64,000 bases of DNA from Saccharothrix espanaensis DSM 44229 (lineage in GTDB: Bacteria > Actinomycetota > Actinomycetes > Mycobacteriales > Pseudonocardiaceae), in NCBI RefSeq assembly GCF_000328705.1, contig NC_019673.1, forward strand, positions 6,014,001 to 6,078,000, given 5' to 3'. The notes beneath the pieces are model-generated. The model ran no database searches. It was not told the DNA's origin and saw only the letters and a list, made by a program, of their open reading frames with translations. A program made the position numbers and the translations under genes. Positions 1 to 8,904 of this stretch are shown here, in pieces. Position 1 is the stretch's first letter. Each line of letters begins with the position of its first letter.

Positions 1-1
1 G

Positions 2-2014
2 GTGACGGCCGACGGCACCGCCTACGCCGTCGACGGCGACCAACCCAGATCGGTCGGCACGACCGGGCTTCCCGCCGGGGACGGCGCGGTGCTCGGGTCG
101 TGGCAGGGCGCCGAGCGGCACGTGATCGGGGTCGACCGCACCCGCAACCAGGTCGTCGTGCTGGACCCGCGCACCGGCACGAGGGTGACCATCGGTCTCG
201 ACGTGCCGAGCGGCTCCACCCCGCAGTGGGGCGCGCCGGTCGAGTTCGGCAACCGCGTGTACGTCCCCGACGCCGCCGAGCCCGCGCTGTGGAAGGTCGA
301 CCCGGCCTCGGGCACCGCCGAGAAGCTGACCGTGCCGGGAAAACCCGGCAAGATCGAGCTGAAGGTCAGCGGCGGCAAGGTGTGGGCCAACAGCCAGTAC
401 GACCAGCGCGTGCTCGTCGTCGACGACCACGGCGCGAGCACGTTGGCGGACAAGGGGACCGGCGAGGCGGTGACGGACTCGCAGCAGGAGCCGACCACGA
501 CGCCGCAACCGGAGAGCCCCGCCCAGAGCACCACGCAGGAAACGCCGGCCGCACCGCCGCCGCCGGCGCCGCCCACGTCGCGGCAGCCGGACCCCACGAC
601 CGAAACGGTCACCGTGCCGTCGTTCACTCGGGGCACCGGGCACGAGGCGGCCTGCGCGGAGTTGGAGCGGCTCGGGCTGCGGTGCGAGGCGCTGTCGGCG
701 GGCGACGCCTCCGGGTTGGCCACCGGCGAGGTGATCGACACCAACCCCGGCGGCGGTCGGCAGGTGCCGGTCGGCAGTCGCGTCGTGGTCCGCTACGTCG
801 GCCCGGTCGAGGTGCCCGACGTCGTCGGCCTCGACGTGGAGGCGGCGTGCGCGGCGATCACGGCGGTGCAGTTGGAGTGCGCCCAGGTGCCCGACCCCAC
901 GCCGACGAGCCGACCCGAGGAGCTGTTGGTCGTCTCCCGCCAGGACCCGACACCGGCGGTCGGCGGCGGCGCGGCGAAGGGCAGCAGGGTGTCGGTCCAC
1001 TTCCCGAACCGGATCTCCGGTTTTCCCCCACTGGCCGGGAAGACCCAGGTCGAGGCATGCCAGTTGGTCGAGAGCTACCACCTGACGTGCGCGCCGAAGT
1101 CGGGTTCGCCGCCGGCCGGCCAGTGCCCGAGCGCGGGCGCGGTGTTCGACCAGAAGCCCGTTGCGGGCACGGTGGTCGAGGTCGGCTCCGAGGTGGAGAT
1201 CTCGGTGTGCGGCGGCCGGGTCGTCCTGCCGGACTTCGTGAACCCGTTGCCCCGGAACAAGGACGCGGTGTGCGCCGACGTCCGCAGCAAGGGGTTGCAG
1301 TGCAATCCGGTCGAAGGAGTGACCGCCGCCGGTACCGGCCATCCGCCGCTCACCGCGTACTCGCAAACCCCTGCCGCCGGGCAGCAGGCCGAAATCACCC
1401 AGCCGGTGACGATCACCTACTACAGCGACCAGGTGGACCTCTCCGACCACGTCGGTCAGCAGTACGGCGGCAACGTGTGCGCGGGACTTGCGGCGAAGGG
1501 CTTGCAGTGCACCGCCAACCGCGTGGCCTCGCCAGTCGCGATGAACACCATCGTCGGCCAGAACCCACCCGCCGGCCGGGTCGCGATCGGGTCCACCGTG
1601 ACCGTCGACTACTCGGGGTGGCAGTCGGTCCACTACTGGATCGAGAACGTCGGCGGGTCCGGCGGCAAGGTCTGGCAGCTCACCGGGAGCCCCGGCGGCG
1701 GCGAGCGCTTCTCGGTGGGCCGCGCCTTCGGCTCCAGCAGCGACACGATTCCCAACGGGCAGTTGGTCCGGGAGTTCAGGTGCTCGGCGACGTGCGGCGG
1801 AGTGCCCCAGAACCGGTTCTACTCCCGGCTGGAGTCGTGGCCCGGCTACGGCGCATCGCCGGTGGCGGTGTTCCTGCCGTGCGACACCAACGACGGTCGG
1901 GTGCCGATCTACCGCGTGTGGAAGGACGAGAACGGCAAGCGGTTGTACGGCATCAGCGACACCACCGGCGGCTGGGAGGGCAACGAACTGCTGGGGTGCG
2001 CCTGGCGGGCGTGA
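2..2014 (+). CDS. PASTA-repeat protein, 5' end outside window
   Basis: The reading frame is open from the window edge, so the true start probably lies upstream. The first ~150 residues resemble part of a beta-propeller-like extracellular domain (repeated short 'VVVLDPRTG', 'RVYVPDAAEPALWKVD' blades). A Pro/Thr/Gln-rich linker (about residues 158-205) follows, then about five PASTA-like repeats (residues ~205-545) with the 'VPxxxG...A...L...GL' pattern. Each PASTA repeat carries a Cys pair about ten residues apart (for example ACAELERLGLRC, VCADVRSKGLQC), suggesting a disulfide per repeat and an extracytoplasmic location. A Cys-rich C-terminal domain of ~125 residues ends the protein. PASTA domains bind peptidoglycan or muropeptides in known proteins; here that role is an inference, because no kinase domain is visible. 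It converges on the next gene with no intergenic space. Confidence 0.75.
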   Translation: MTADGTAYAVDGDQPRSVGTTGLPAGDGAVLGSWQGAERHVIGVDRTRNQVVVLDPRTGTRVTIGLDVPSGSTPQWGAPVEFGNRVYVPDAAEPALWKVDPASGTAEKLTVPGKPGKIELKVSGGKVWANSQYDQRVLVVDDHGASTLADKGTGEAVTDSQQEPTTTPQPESPAQSTTQETPAAPPPPAPPTSRQPDPTTETVTVPSFTRGTGHEAACAELERLGLRCEALSAGDASGLATGEVIDTNPGGGRQVPVGSRVVVRYVGPVEVPDVVGLDVEAACAAITAVQLECAQVPDPTPTSRPEELLVVSRQDPTPAVGGGAAKGSRVSVHFPNRISGFPPLAGKTQVEACQLVESYHLTCAPKSGSPPAGQCPSAGAVFDQKPVAGTVVEVGSEVEISVCGGRVVLPDFVNPLPRNKDAVCADVRSKGLQCNPVEGVTAAGTGHPPLTAYSQTPAAGQQAEITQPVTITYYSDQVDLSDHVGQQYGGNVCAGLAAKGLQCTANRVASPVAMNTIVGQNPPAGRVAIGSTVTVDYSGWQSVHYWIENVGGSGGKVWQLTGSPGGGERFSVGRAFGSSSDTIPNGQLVREFRCSATCGGVPQNRFYSRLESWPGYGASPVAVFLPCDTNDGRVPIYRVWKDENGKRLYGISDTTGGWEGNELLGCAWRA

Positions 2015-2953
2015 TCACGCGGACAGCAGGGTCAGCTCGCGGAAGACCTCAGCCGGGCCGACCCTGCCCAGCATGATCGGCGTCACGTCCTCGCCCAGTT
2101 CAGCGGCGAACAGCGGCGGCACGTCCGCGCGGACCGACCACAGTCCGGCATCACCGGCGTCGACGATGTCGATGCGCCGCAAGGGCAATCCGTCGCGTAC
2201 CCACTCCAGCGCCCACCGCGAGGCCACGCCGCGCGCGAGCGCGGCCAGGTCCGCCGCGACCTCGTCGGCAAGCCGGGGCGCGGCCAGCACCGCGCGAGCC
2301 GCGTCCGCGTCCGCCGGGTCGGAGTCGAGGAGCCGGGTGAGCGCGTCCGGGTTTGTGACGACGAACGCGTCCGAGGTGGGCCTGGGGCGCGGTGCTATCG
2401 CCAGCAGCTCCACGAGCATCCTGGGTACGTGGTCGACGGGCGTCGGCACCGGGCCGGTGCCGTCATCGACGTCGACCTCGTTCCCCTTGCCCATCAGAGT
2501 GATCTCGTCAGTCCCGGTGTCACGACGCAGCACGAGCCGGGCGTGGAACGGGAGCCCGCAGGGCATGTCGTCCCGCTGCGGAGGTCGGGCCGGTCGTCCC
2601 GCCACGACCCGCCGGGCGGTGTCGCGGTCGCGCGCGTAGTCGCCGACGGTCGACGTCCAGCACGTCGCCGACGTACCGTCCCGGTCCGGCGATGCCGCGG
2701 TTTCCAGGGCGATGCCACGGCCTCGGCGGTCGATCATGCAGTGCAGCGCGCGCACCGAGCCGCTCGGCAAGCCGGCCGGCGCGGTGTCGACGTCCACCGG
2801 CAGCACGTGGTCGAACCACTGCCCGAGGTGCGAGGTAAGGTCGTCCACGACAAGCCCGGCGACGTCGGCCGGCAGGTGGGCGCGCGCGACGACCAGGCCC
2901 GAACCGGTGTCCTCCACCACCCAGTCCTGCGGCGCGAGCGGAAACCCCGTCAC
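2015..2953 (-). CDS. EspG-like / type VII secretion-associated hypothetical protein
   Basis: This 312-residue protein starts at a GTG that overlaps the stop of the upstream gene by 4 bp (GTGA), so it is the third member of a coupled operon. No signal peptide or membrane segment is seen. The C-terminal part (arginine-aromatic segment near 'ASRWALEWVRDGLPLRR' followed by 'DAGLWSV') is reminiscent of the EspG chaperone family that accompanies WXG/ESX substrates in Pseudonocardiaceae, but the match is weak and made by eye. The upstream operon genes (a WXG-like small protein and a coiled-coil/hydrophobic protein) support a link to type VII secretion. It could equally be an uncharacterised lineage-specific protein. 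Confidence 0.5.
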   Translation of the reverse strand: MTGFPLAPQDWVVEDTGSGLVVARAHLPADVAGLVVDDLTSHLGQWFDHVLPVDVDTAPAGLPSGSVRALHCMIDRRGRGIALETAASPDRDGTSATCWTSTVGDYARDRDTARRVVAGRPARPPQRDDMPCGLPFHARLVLRRDTGTDEITLMGKGNEVDVDDGTGPVPTPVDHVPRMLVELLAIAPRPRPTSDAFVVTNPDALTRLLDSDPADADAARAVLAAPRLADEVAADLAALARGVASRWALEWVRDGLPLRRIDIVDAGDAGLWSVRADVPPLFAAELGEDVTPIMLGRVGPAEVFRELTLLSA

Positions 2954-3819
2954 AGCAACCCCTTCAGGTCGGCCGCGAGCTTGCCCGGCGTGTGCACCAC
3001 GTCGTCCACGACGTCCTTCGCCTTGCCCGCCACCGCGTCCACGCCGTCGGCCGCCAGATCGCCCACGCGATCGGAGATGTGGTACTTGCTGTCCAGCACG
3101 CTCCACGCCACACCCGCGCCGACGGCGACGACGAAGCCAGGCGGGAACACCGCCAGCCCGGCGGCGCCGGCGAGCGTGGAGGCGCCTGCGACCGACAGCG
3201 CCGACACGGCCGCGCCACCACCCGCCGAGGCGAGCGTCCTGGTGACCTTCTGTGTCGTGTTCAGCTTCGGGTCGTGCGCGTTGCGCCACGCCGCCGAGGC
3301 GATACCCATCGTCGTGGCGCTGCGGCTGAGCGCGGAACCCATTCCCGCCGGGGTCTTCAACCTCGCCGCGATCCCGCGCACCCCCGAAGGGCCGCCGGAA
3401 CCAGCCCGCAAGCCGCCGAGGTCGATCCGCTGCCGGTTCCGCGCCGCCGTGCCCATAGCGGACCCCAGCCGACTGACCGGCGACGGGACGCCGGCGCCGA
3501 ACGAGCCGCCGAAGAGCTGCAGCGGCACCAGCATGAGGTCGAACGCCAGTTCGCGGTTCTCGATCTCCTGGAGCCGTTCCAGCGCCGCGCGCCTCCCGGC
3601 GAGGTCGGCCCGGACCTGGTCGAGCGCCCGTCCGGCAGCGCGGAGGCCGTGCGCCGCGTCGTCGACGGCGTGCCGCACCCTACCCGCCACGTCCGCCGGC
3701 ACACCGGCGGGCACGGACACGCCGGCGAGCTGCGCGAGCGCGTGGTCCACCACGTCCAACTCCCGCCGCAGCAACGCAATCGCGGCCCTCATCGCCGTCG
3801 GGTCCACCACGCACGTCAT
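2950..3819 (-). CDS. Coiled-coil and hydrophobic-segment protein of WXG-like operon
   Basis: This 289-residue protein starts at ATG 3819, preceded by a strong AGGAGG site, and its start overlaps the stop of the WXG-like gene by 4 bp (ATGA). The N-terminal ~100 residues are helical with heptad-like leucines and alanines, typical of four-helix WXG/LXG-type N-termini. The centre is Gly/Ser/Arg-rich. Residues ~195-235 form a hydrophobic Ala/Gly/Val stretch that could insert into or translocate across a membrane. The C-terminus ends in an amphipathic helix with 'DAVAGKAKDVVDDVV'. The architecture resembles polymorphic-toxin or type VII effector carriers with a hydrophobic central segment, but no toxin domain is recognised. 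Function is inferred from context only. Confidence 0.6.
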   Translation of the reverse strand: MTCVVDPTAMRAAIALLRRELDVVDHALAQLAGVSVPAGVPADVAGRVRHAVDDAAHGLRAAGRALDQVRADLAGRRAALERLQEIENRELAFDLMLVPLQLFGGSFGAGVPSPVSRLGSAMGTAARNRQRIDLGGLRAGSGGPSGVRGIAARLKTPAGMGSALSRSATTMGIASAAWRNAHDPKLNTTQKVTRTLASAGGGAAVSALSVAGASTLAGAAGLAVFPPGFVVAVGAGVAWSVLDSKYHISDRVGDLAADGVDAVAGKAKDVVDDVVHTPGKLAADLKGLL

Positions 3820-4112
3820 CGGGTTTCCTCCTGACGTCGACGCCACGCCTGCCGGCGGCTCTCCAGGTCGTGCGCCGCGTGGTCGAGCGCGGCGGCGCAG
3901 GACCGCAACGAGTCCGCCGCGCGCCCCGTCGCCGCACCGACACCGCGCAACTGCCCGCGAGCCGCCTGGGCCGCGCCGGATTCCCAGCGGCCCAACGAGG
4001 GCGGGCGCACCGACGCGGCCGCACCGGCGATCCTGCGCAACGTCGCGGCGAGCTCGGCGATCTGCGCCGGGTCGCCTTCCGGACACGGGTCGGCCGGTTC
4101 GACACCGAACAC
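3816..4112 (-). CDS. WXG100-like small helical protein
   Basis: This 98-residue protein starts at GTG 4112 with AGGAGG six bases upstream. The sequence is helical and carries a 'RWESGAAQAAR' turn in the position of the W-x-G loop of WXG100 proteins, flanked by two predicted helices. The spacing is W-E-S-G, so it is WXG-like and not canonical. It leads an operon of three coupled genes (WXG-like, coiled-coil/hydrophobic, EspG-like) that overlap by 4 bp each. WXG proteins are exported by type VII systems as dimers; no secretion core genes (EccC, EccD) are in the window, so the exporter must be elsewhere if this is a substrate. Confidence 0.6.
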   Translation of the reverse strand: MFGVEPADPCPEGDPAQIAELAATLRRIAGAAASVRPPSLGRWESGAAQAARGQLRGVGAATGRAADSLRSCAAALDHAAHDLESRRQAWRRRQEETR

Positions 4113-4203
4113 GTGACACCTCCTGATGAGCGGTCCTGCCCGGGAGGCTAGAGGCGCGCACCGGCGGCGGGTATGGGAAACCCTTGCCGTTCCGCCGACC
4201 CCG

Positions 4204-4221
4204 ATGGGAACCGCTTCCCAT
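4204..4221. promoter_or_regulatory. LacI-type palindromic operator candidate
   Basis: ATGGGAACCGCTTCCCAT is an inverted repeat with 7-bp arms and a CCGC centre, closely like LacI-family operators (TGGGAA..TTCCCA). A further half-site ATGGGAA lies at 4173-4179. It sits between the divergent WXG-like operon and the membrane protein gene, so it may control either. No LacI-family gene is present in the window. Confidence 0.5.
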
Positions 4222-4256
4222 GTCGTTCGGCACTCCGGCGCGAGCACACTCACCCC

Positions 4257-4817
4257 ATGCCGAACCCGTCGAAACGCCGACCGGTCAACCTGTCCCTGGT
4301 GGCACTGGCGTTCCTCTGCCTCGCATTCCCCTTCACCGCTGTGTCGTGCCAGACCGCGATGGGCTCGATCAGCGCCGAGTTCACCGGCTACGACGCCGCC
4401 TTCGGAGGTGCCCCGACGATCGAGGCGACCGAAGGCATGAAGGAGCCCAAGTCCGCCGAGGACAACGGGGTTTCCCCGCAGCCGCTGGTGATCCTCGGCA
4501 TCGTGGTCCTGGCCCTGGGAATCATCCCGCTCTCCCGGTCGCGCGCCAACCCGGTGTTCGGCATCGGCGTCGGCGCGGTCGCCGGCGTGCTGTTCGCGGC
4601 CGGCCAGCTCTCGATGCGCAGCACCGTGGCCTCCGCACTGGCGGATGACAAGGACCTCAAGCGCACCGACCCGTACGACCTGATCGAATCCCGCTACGGC
4701 TTCTGGCTCGTCCTGCTGGTCACGCTCGGTCTGGCCGCCTACAACGTCGTCGCGCTGGCCCGAGCCCGCGCGACCGCCGTCCCACCACCTCAGACCCAGC
4801 CACCGCCCACCCCGTAA
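4257..4817 (+). CDS. Small membrane protein, function unknown
   Basis: This 186-residue protein is predicted from ATG 4257; the longer upstream frame lacks coding character. An N-terminal hydrophobic segment (residues ~14-33, 'LVALAFLCLAFPFTAVSC') could be a membrane anchor or lipoprotein-like signal. A ~50-residue polar extracytoplasmic loop follows, then two or three further membrane helices (about residues 78-95, 102-118 and 143-165), ending in a Pro/Gln-rich tail. No enzyme motif is visible. It is divergently transcribed from the WXG-like operon across a palindromic operator candidate. Confidence 0.65.
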   Translation: MPNPSKRRPVNLSLVALAFLCLAFPFTAVSCQTAMGSISAEFTGYDAAFGGAPTIEATEGMKEPKSAEDNGVSPQPLVILGIVVLALGIIPLSRSRANPVFGIGVGAVAGVLFAAGQLSMRSTVASALADDKDLKRTDPYDLIESRYGFWLVLLVTLGLAAYNVVALARARATAVPPPQTQPPPTP

Positions 4818-4993
4818 CGCGCCGCCGCGAACGGTCCGGCACCAAACCTGTTCGTCCGCCGACCAACCGGCCCGCCAGGATGGCGGGCATGGTGCTGTGA
4901 CCAGCAGCTCATGTCAGAGCCCGCTGTGGTGTCGCGGTCGTGGGAGCAGCGCACCGGCGCGGTCGGCATGGGGATCGGCGCGTCCTCATCCGA

Positions 4994-5299
4994 CTACTTG
5001 TGGTGAAGGACGAGTGCACGGTCTGGACGAGCGATCCCGTGTTGCCCGCCCGTTTGAACGCGCGTCATCGTGGCCAGGTTGAGCGTGATCCCGACCAGGC
5101 CGATCCCGACCATCCCGGCGATCGCCGCGGCGTGCACGTCGGCGAAGACGGCGGAGCCGACCAGGAACAACGCGTTGAGGAGCAATCCGGCGACGATCAC
5201 GGCGACCGTGTGGGCCGTCGACGTGGTCGGCGCGGGACCACCGCCCGACCTGCCGGCCAGCCGCGTGAGCGCCAGCCGAGGACATGCTCTGCGGAGCAC
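4994..5299 (-). pseudogene. Remnant of an MFS transporter
   Basis: About 55 residues read as two transmembrane helices typical of a major facilitator protein (around 'HTVAVIVAGLLLNALFLVG' and 'GMVGIGLVGITLNLATMTR'). The frame begins and ends in non-coding-like sequence and the rest of the ~400-residue protein is missing. It lies next to another decayed gene, so the 4.9-6.2 kb segment looks like a decay zone. Confidence 0.5.
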
Positions 5300-5322
5300 C
5301 GGTTCGGTGCACCCCGGCCGGA

Positions 5323-6202
5323 TCAGAACGTCGGGTCGGGCAGCGGGACTCCCCGGCAGGTGAGATCGCGCTGCGGCACGACCCCGTCCACCAGGACCCG
5401 CGTCTGTTCCTCCGTGGCGCGGTGTCCCGGCTGGTCCACGACGGCGCGGAGCGCGGCCAGGTCCGTCGCCGCACCGGGGAACCGGGCGGAGCGGTACATG
5501 GCCTCCAGGTACCTCAGGTCGAGGTCGCCGGCGGTGTACGTCGTGCCGGCGGTCAGCACGGCCGGCGTCGCGGCGATCTCGGCGCGCACCCGCTCGTAGG
5601 TCGCCCCGATCTCGTCGCCGGTGGTGTCGCGTCCGTAGCGGCCGTGGTACTTCGCCCCCAGGGCAGGAAGTCCTCCCGGAACCACCGCTCGACCCCGGCC
5701 TCGAAGTCGGCGAACGCGCCCTGCCAGTCGGTGGTCAACTCTGTCTTGGAGTTGAACACGAACCGGCCCACGTGCGTCGGGAAGGAGGTGGCGTACTGCG
5801 CGCCCAGCCACGTCCCGACGGAGTAGCCGAGCCAGTCGATCTTCTCGCGGTCGAGCAGCCGACGCAGCAGGTCCAGGTCGCACACGACCTGCTCGGTGGT
5901 GATGCGCAGCCCGAGGTCGCCGGACGCCGATTGGTACTCGCGGACCTGGCGCTCGGCGCCGTCGTAGAGGCGGTCGACGTTGGTTCGTCACCGGGCCGGT
6001 CCCAGTCGAGCGATGCGGTGAAGGCGCCGCACTCCAGGCGTTCCGCGCCGGCCGGCTGCGCCGGGGGCGGACCGTCCGGGAAGCACGCCTGCCAGTCGAT
6101 CTTTCGCGCGAGGTGCCGTCACGGTGCCAGCTCGGCCGACGCGGGTGCGGTCGTGGGAATCACGGTGGCGGTCAGGACCACTGCGGTGAACCTCGCCCGC
6201 AC
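5323..6202 (-). pseudogene. Decayed secreted alpha/beta hydrolase (tripeptidyl aminopeptidase-like)
   Basis: The intact ancestor was a secreted S33-type hydrolase. GTG 6202 opens a signal peptide (VRARFTAVVLTATVIPTTA) ending in ASA. A TGA interrupts the frame soon after, at about codon 28. The same frame then gives 'RKIDWQACFPDGPP', typical of mature tripeptidyl aminopeptidases. A central part is deleted after 'ASLDWDRPG'. A shifted frame carries the nucleophile elbow G-Y-S-V-G (about 5820) and 'GTWLGAQYA', and another frameshift near 5660 leads into a C-terminal piece that stops early. A nonsense codon, a deletion and a frameshift make function very unlikely. It lies downstream of the amidase gene. 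Confidence 0.8.
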
Positions 6203-6219
6203 GGCTGCCCCTCGGGTGT

Positions 6220-7845
6220 TCACTTCGCGGTGGGCAGGTAGCGGGGCGCCTTGCGGGCGTGGGTGGCCTGCTCGTAGGCGTAGGCGAACGAGAGCAGCTT
6301 CGCGTCGCTGAAGCGCGTGCCCAGGAACGACAGCCCCAGCGGCAGGCCGTCGCGGCTGAAGCCTGCCGGCACGGACAGGTGCGGGTAGCCGGCCGTCGAC
6401 GTGTGGCGGCTCGTGCCCGCGAACGAGTTGCGCACCGGGTCACCGCCCTGGTAGTCGACGGGCGGTGCGGGCAGCTCGGTGGACGTGACGATGGCGTCGA
6501 GGCGGTGCGCGGCGAGCACGTCGTCGATGCCCTGCCGGCCCGCGGCCGTCGCGGCTTCGCGGTGCGCCCGGTACTCCGGGTTGGTGATGTCGCCGTCGGT
6601 CTTGTCCGCCATCTCGAACAGGTCCTGGCCGAACGTCGCCAGCTCGACGTCCGCGTGCTGCCGGTTGTACTCGATCAGGCCGGTGAGGTTCTTCGGGTGC
6701 GAGCCGGGTGTCGCGGCCAGGTAGGCGTTGAGGTCGTGCTTGAACTCGGTCAGGACGGCGGGCAACAGGTGTGGCACCACCACCTCCTGGAAGTCGGGCA
6801 GGTCGGCGCCCTCCACGACCGTCGCGCCGAGGTCGCGCAGCTTCGCGACGGAGGCGTCGAAGACCCGGTCGGCGTCGGGGTCGATGCCCTGGTGCCCCTT
6901 GCGCCAGACGCCGATGCGCTTGCCGCGCAGCGCGTCGGTCTTGAGCACCTGGGTGTAGTCGGCGGGCAGCGCGCCGGCGGCGGCCGGGGAGTCCGGGTCG
7001 GCGAGGTCGGTGCCGCGCAGCGCCCACAGCGTCACGGCCGCGTCGGTCACGGAGCGGGTGATGGGCCCGGGGCTGTCGTGCCGGCTGGTGATCGGGACGA
7101 CACCGGTCCGGCTGACCAGGCCCAGCGAGGGCTTGACGCCGACGGTCGAGGTCATCGCCGCCGGGCAGACGATCGACCCGTCGGTGTCGGTGCCGATCGT
7201 GATCGCCGCGAGGTTCGCCGCCGCGGCGGCGGCCGAGCCGCTGGACGAGCCGCACGGGCTGCGGTCCAGCACGTAGGGGTTGCGGGTCTGGCCGCCCGTC
7301 GCGCTCCAGCCTGCGAGGGCGTCGGAGCCGCGGAAGTTCGACCAGATCGAGAGGTTCGCCTTGCCGAGGATGACCGCGCCGGCCTCGCGCAGCCGGGAGA
7401 CGAGGAACGCGTCCTTCTCGGGCCTCGCCTCCAGCAGGGCCGTGGACCCGGCCGTCGTCGGCTGCCGGTCGGCGGTGTCGGTGTTGCCCTTGATCAGCAC
7501 TGGGATCCCGTCGAGTGGTCCGCGCGACCGGTGCTCGCGCCGCCGGGCGTCGCTCTGGCGGGCCAGGTCGACGGCGTCGGGGTTGACCCCGAGCACCGCG
7601 TTGAGCCGGGGGTTGAGGGTGTCGATGCGCCGGAGGTAGGCGCGGGTCACCTGCTCGGAGGTGAACACCCGGGCGTCCATGCCCTGCTGGAGGTCCAGGA
7701 CCGTGACCCGGTCGAGCACCGCGCCCAGCAGTGCCTCGGGCACGACGCCGGTCGAGGCCTGCGCCGGCAGCGCCGTGAACGCACAGGCCGCCACCAGCCC
7801 GACCGCCACCCCGCGCACCGACCACCTTGCTGCTGTTGACCGCAT
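6220..7845 (-). CDS. Secreted amidase (amidase signature family)
   Basis: This 541-residue enzyme hydrolyses amide bonds by the Ser-cisSer-Lys mechanism of the amidase signature family. A signal peptide covers residues 1-30 (cleavage near AQA-ST). The catalytic Lys is K119 in 'GIPVLIKGN', the cis-Ser lies in the Gly/Ser-rich 'CGSSSGSA' loop (~200-204), and the nucleophile is S224 in 'GTDTDGSI'. The length is normal for secreted actinobacterial members related to the GatA fold. ATG 7845 has an AAGGGGAT ribosome site. The gene stands alone; the substrate cannot be deduced. The downstream neighbour is the decayed hydrolase. Confidence 0.9.
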   Translation of the reverse strand: MRSTAARWSVRGVAVGLVAACAFTALPAQASTGVVPEALLGAVLDRVTVLDLQQGMDARVFTSEQVTRAYLRRIDTLNPRLNAVLGVNPDAVDLARQSDARRREHRSRGPLDGIPVLIKGNTDTADRQPTTAGSTALLEARPEKDAFLVSRLREAGAVILGKANLSIWSNFRGSDALAGWSATGGQTRNPYVLDRSPCGSSSGSAAAAAANLAAITIGTDTDGSIVCPAAMTSTVGVKPSLGLVSRTGVVPITSRHDSPGPITRSVTDAAVTLWALRGTDLADPDSPAAAGALPADYTQVLKTDALRGKRIGVWRKGHQGIDPDADRVFDASVAKLRDLGATVVEGADLPDFQEVVVPHLLPAVLTEFKHDLNAYLAATPGSHPKNLTGLIEYNRQHADVELATFGQDLFEMADKTDGDITNPEYRAHREAATAAGRQGIDDVLAAHRLDAIVTSTELPAPPVDYQGGDPVRNSFAGTSRHTSTAGYPHLSVPAGFSRDGLPLGLSFLGTRFSDAKLLSFAYAYEQATHARKAPRYLPTAK

Positions 7846-7939
7846 CGGATCCCCTTCGTCCGTGAAGATCGCACCCTCGCGTACAGTCCACTGAGGACTG
7901 CCGGTGCGGATTCCATCCTCTTGGGAACGACGCTAGGCC

Positions 7940-8275
7940 GACGCCCCCGGCGCGAAAATGCGCCTGGCACCCTTGCCGGGGTAGTGCTTGCACCACCACG
8001 CCGCTGCGGCGCGCTCTACGCGGCCGAGCGCGGCGATGAACGCGCGAGGGTCCGGCGCGATTGCAGGTAGGCGTTGACCGCACCGCGCTGGCCCAGCGTG
8101 ACGTGGTCGCGGGCCAGTGCCTCAAGCACGGCAAACTACGGTCGAGGGCTCCATCATCTGTCCGATCGCGGCTCTGGTGCCGATCTCGTGGAGCAGTCCG
8201 TCCTGGTCGAGCCGGGGCGTACGCCACAGCGCCTTCACGCCGGGGTGCAGATCGAGGATGGAGGACGAAGCTGTG
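7940..8275 (-). pseudogene. Unidentified decayed coding remnant
   Basis: Three minus-strand frames carry short protein-like stretches that read as pieces of one gene broken by frameshifts: 'LHPGVKALWRTPRLDQDG' near 8230, 'LARDHVTLGQRGAVNAYLQ' near 8090, and 'AAAWWCKHYPGKGARRIF' near 7970. No family is recognised. It lies between the amidase promoter and the end of the ABC operon and is probably non-functional. Confidence 0.3.
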
Positions 8276-8298
8276 TGTCGGTGACGCAGCAGCGGCCT

Positions 8299-8904
8299 TC
8301 ATTCGCGGACGGCGGCCTCCTCCTTGGCACCGAAGATCACGAACAGCACCAGCCCCAGAAGGCAAACGAGGATGGCCAGCGTTGTGGCGGTGCGATCTGA
8401 TTGGTCCGCGATGGCGAAGGCCCACCACTGCGGTCCGGATTCACCGTTCGCCGTCGCGCGTATGCGGGTTCCGAAGAGCAGACAGCACATCAAGTAGAAC
8501 AGCGGCAACGTCCAACTGCGGGTGGCACCCACCGCGACGGCGGTCACCAGCGCCATGCCGGTCAGTCCCAAGGTGTTACGCAACGCGGTCATCATGTTCG
8601 GTACGAGCAGCGTCGCGGCTGCCGCGGTGATCAGCAGCACGCCTGCCACCGCAGCACGGTGCACGTATGGCAGTCGTGGTGTCACGCGGAACAGCGAGGT
8701 CGGTTGTCGGCTGTGCGATCCGATTGCACAAGCGAGGATCAGCGGCAACAACTGACCCAACGGGACACTCATCTGCCGTGCCGACGACAGGGACGGGATC
8801 GGGACGTGGTCACCACCGAACACCACCCCGACGACGGCCACGGCGCAAGACGTGGCCAGCAGAGTCGGCCAACGATGTGCCCGCAGCCACAGCCAGGCGA
8901 TCAC
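8299..8904 (-). CDS. Membrane subunit of ABC transporter (second)
   Basis: This 201-residue protein starts at GTG 8904, overlapping the stop of the preceding membrane-protein gene (GTGA). It has about five or six hydrophobic segments, including 'LATSCAVAVVGVVFGG', 'VAGVLLITAAAATLLV' and 'LAILVCLLGLVLFVIFGA', and little soluble sequence. Together with the two upstream coupled genes it would form a three-gene ABC transporter of the ABC-2 type. The substrate is unknown. The reading frame differs from its neighbour, so the two are separate proteins and not a fusion. Confidence 0.7.
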   Translation of the reverse strand: MIAWLWLRAHRWPTLLATSCAVAVVGVVFGGDHVPIPSLSSARQMSVPLGQLLPLILACAIGSHSRQPTSLFRVTPRLPYVHRAAVAGVLLITAAAATLLVPNMMTALRNTLGLTGMALVTAVAVGATRSWTLPLFYLMCCLLFGTRIRATANGESGPQWWAFAIADQSDRTATTLAILVCLLGLVLFVIFGAKEEAAVRE

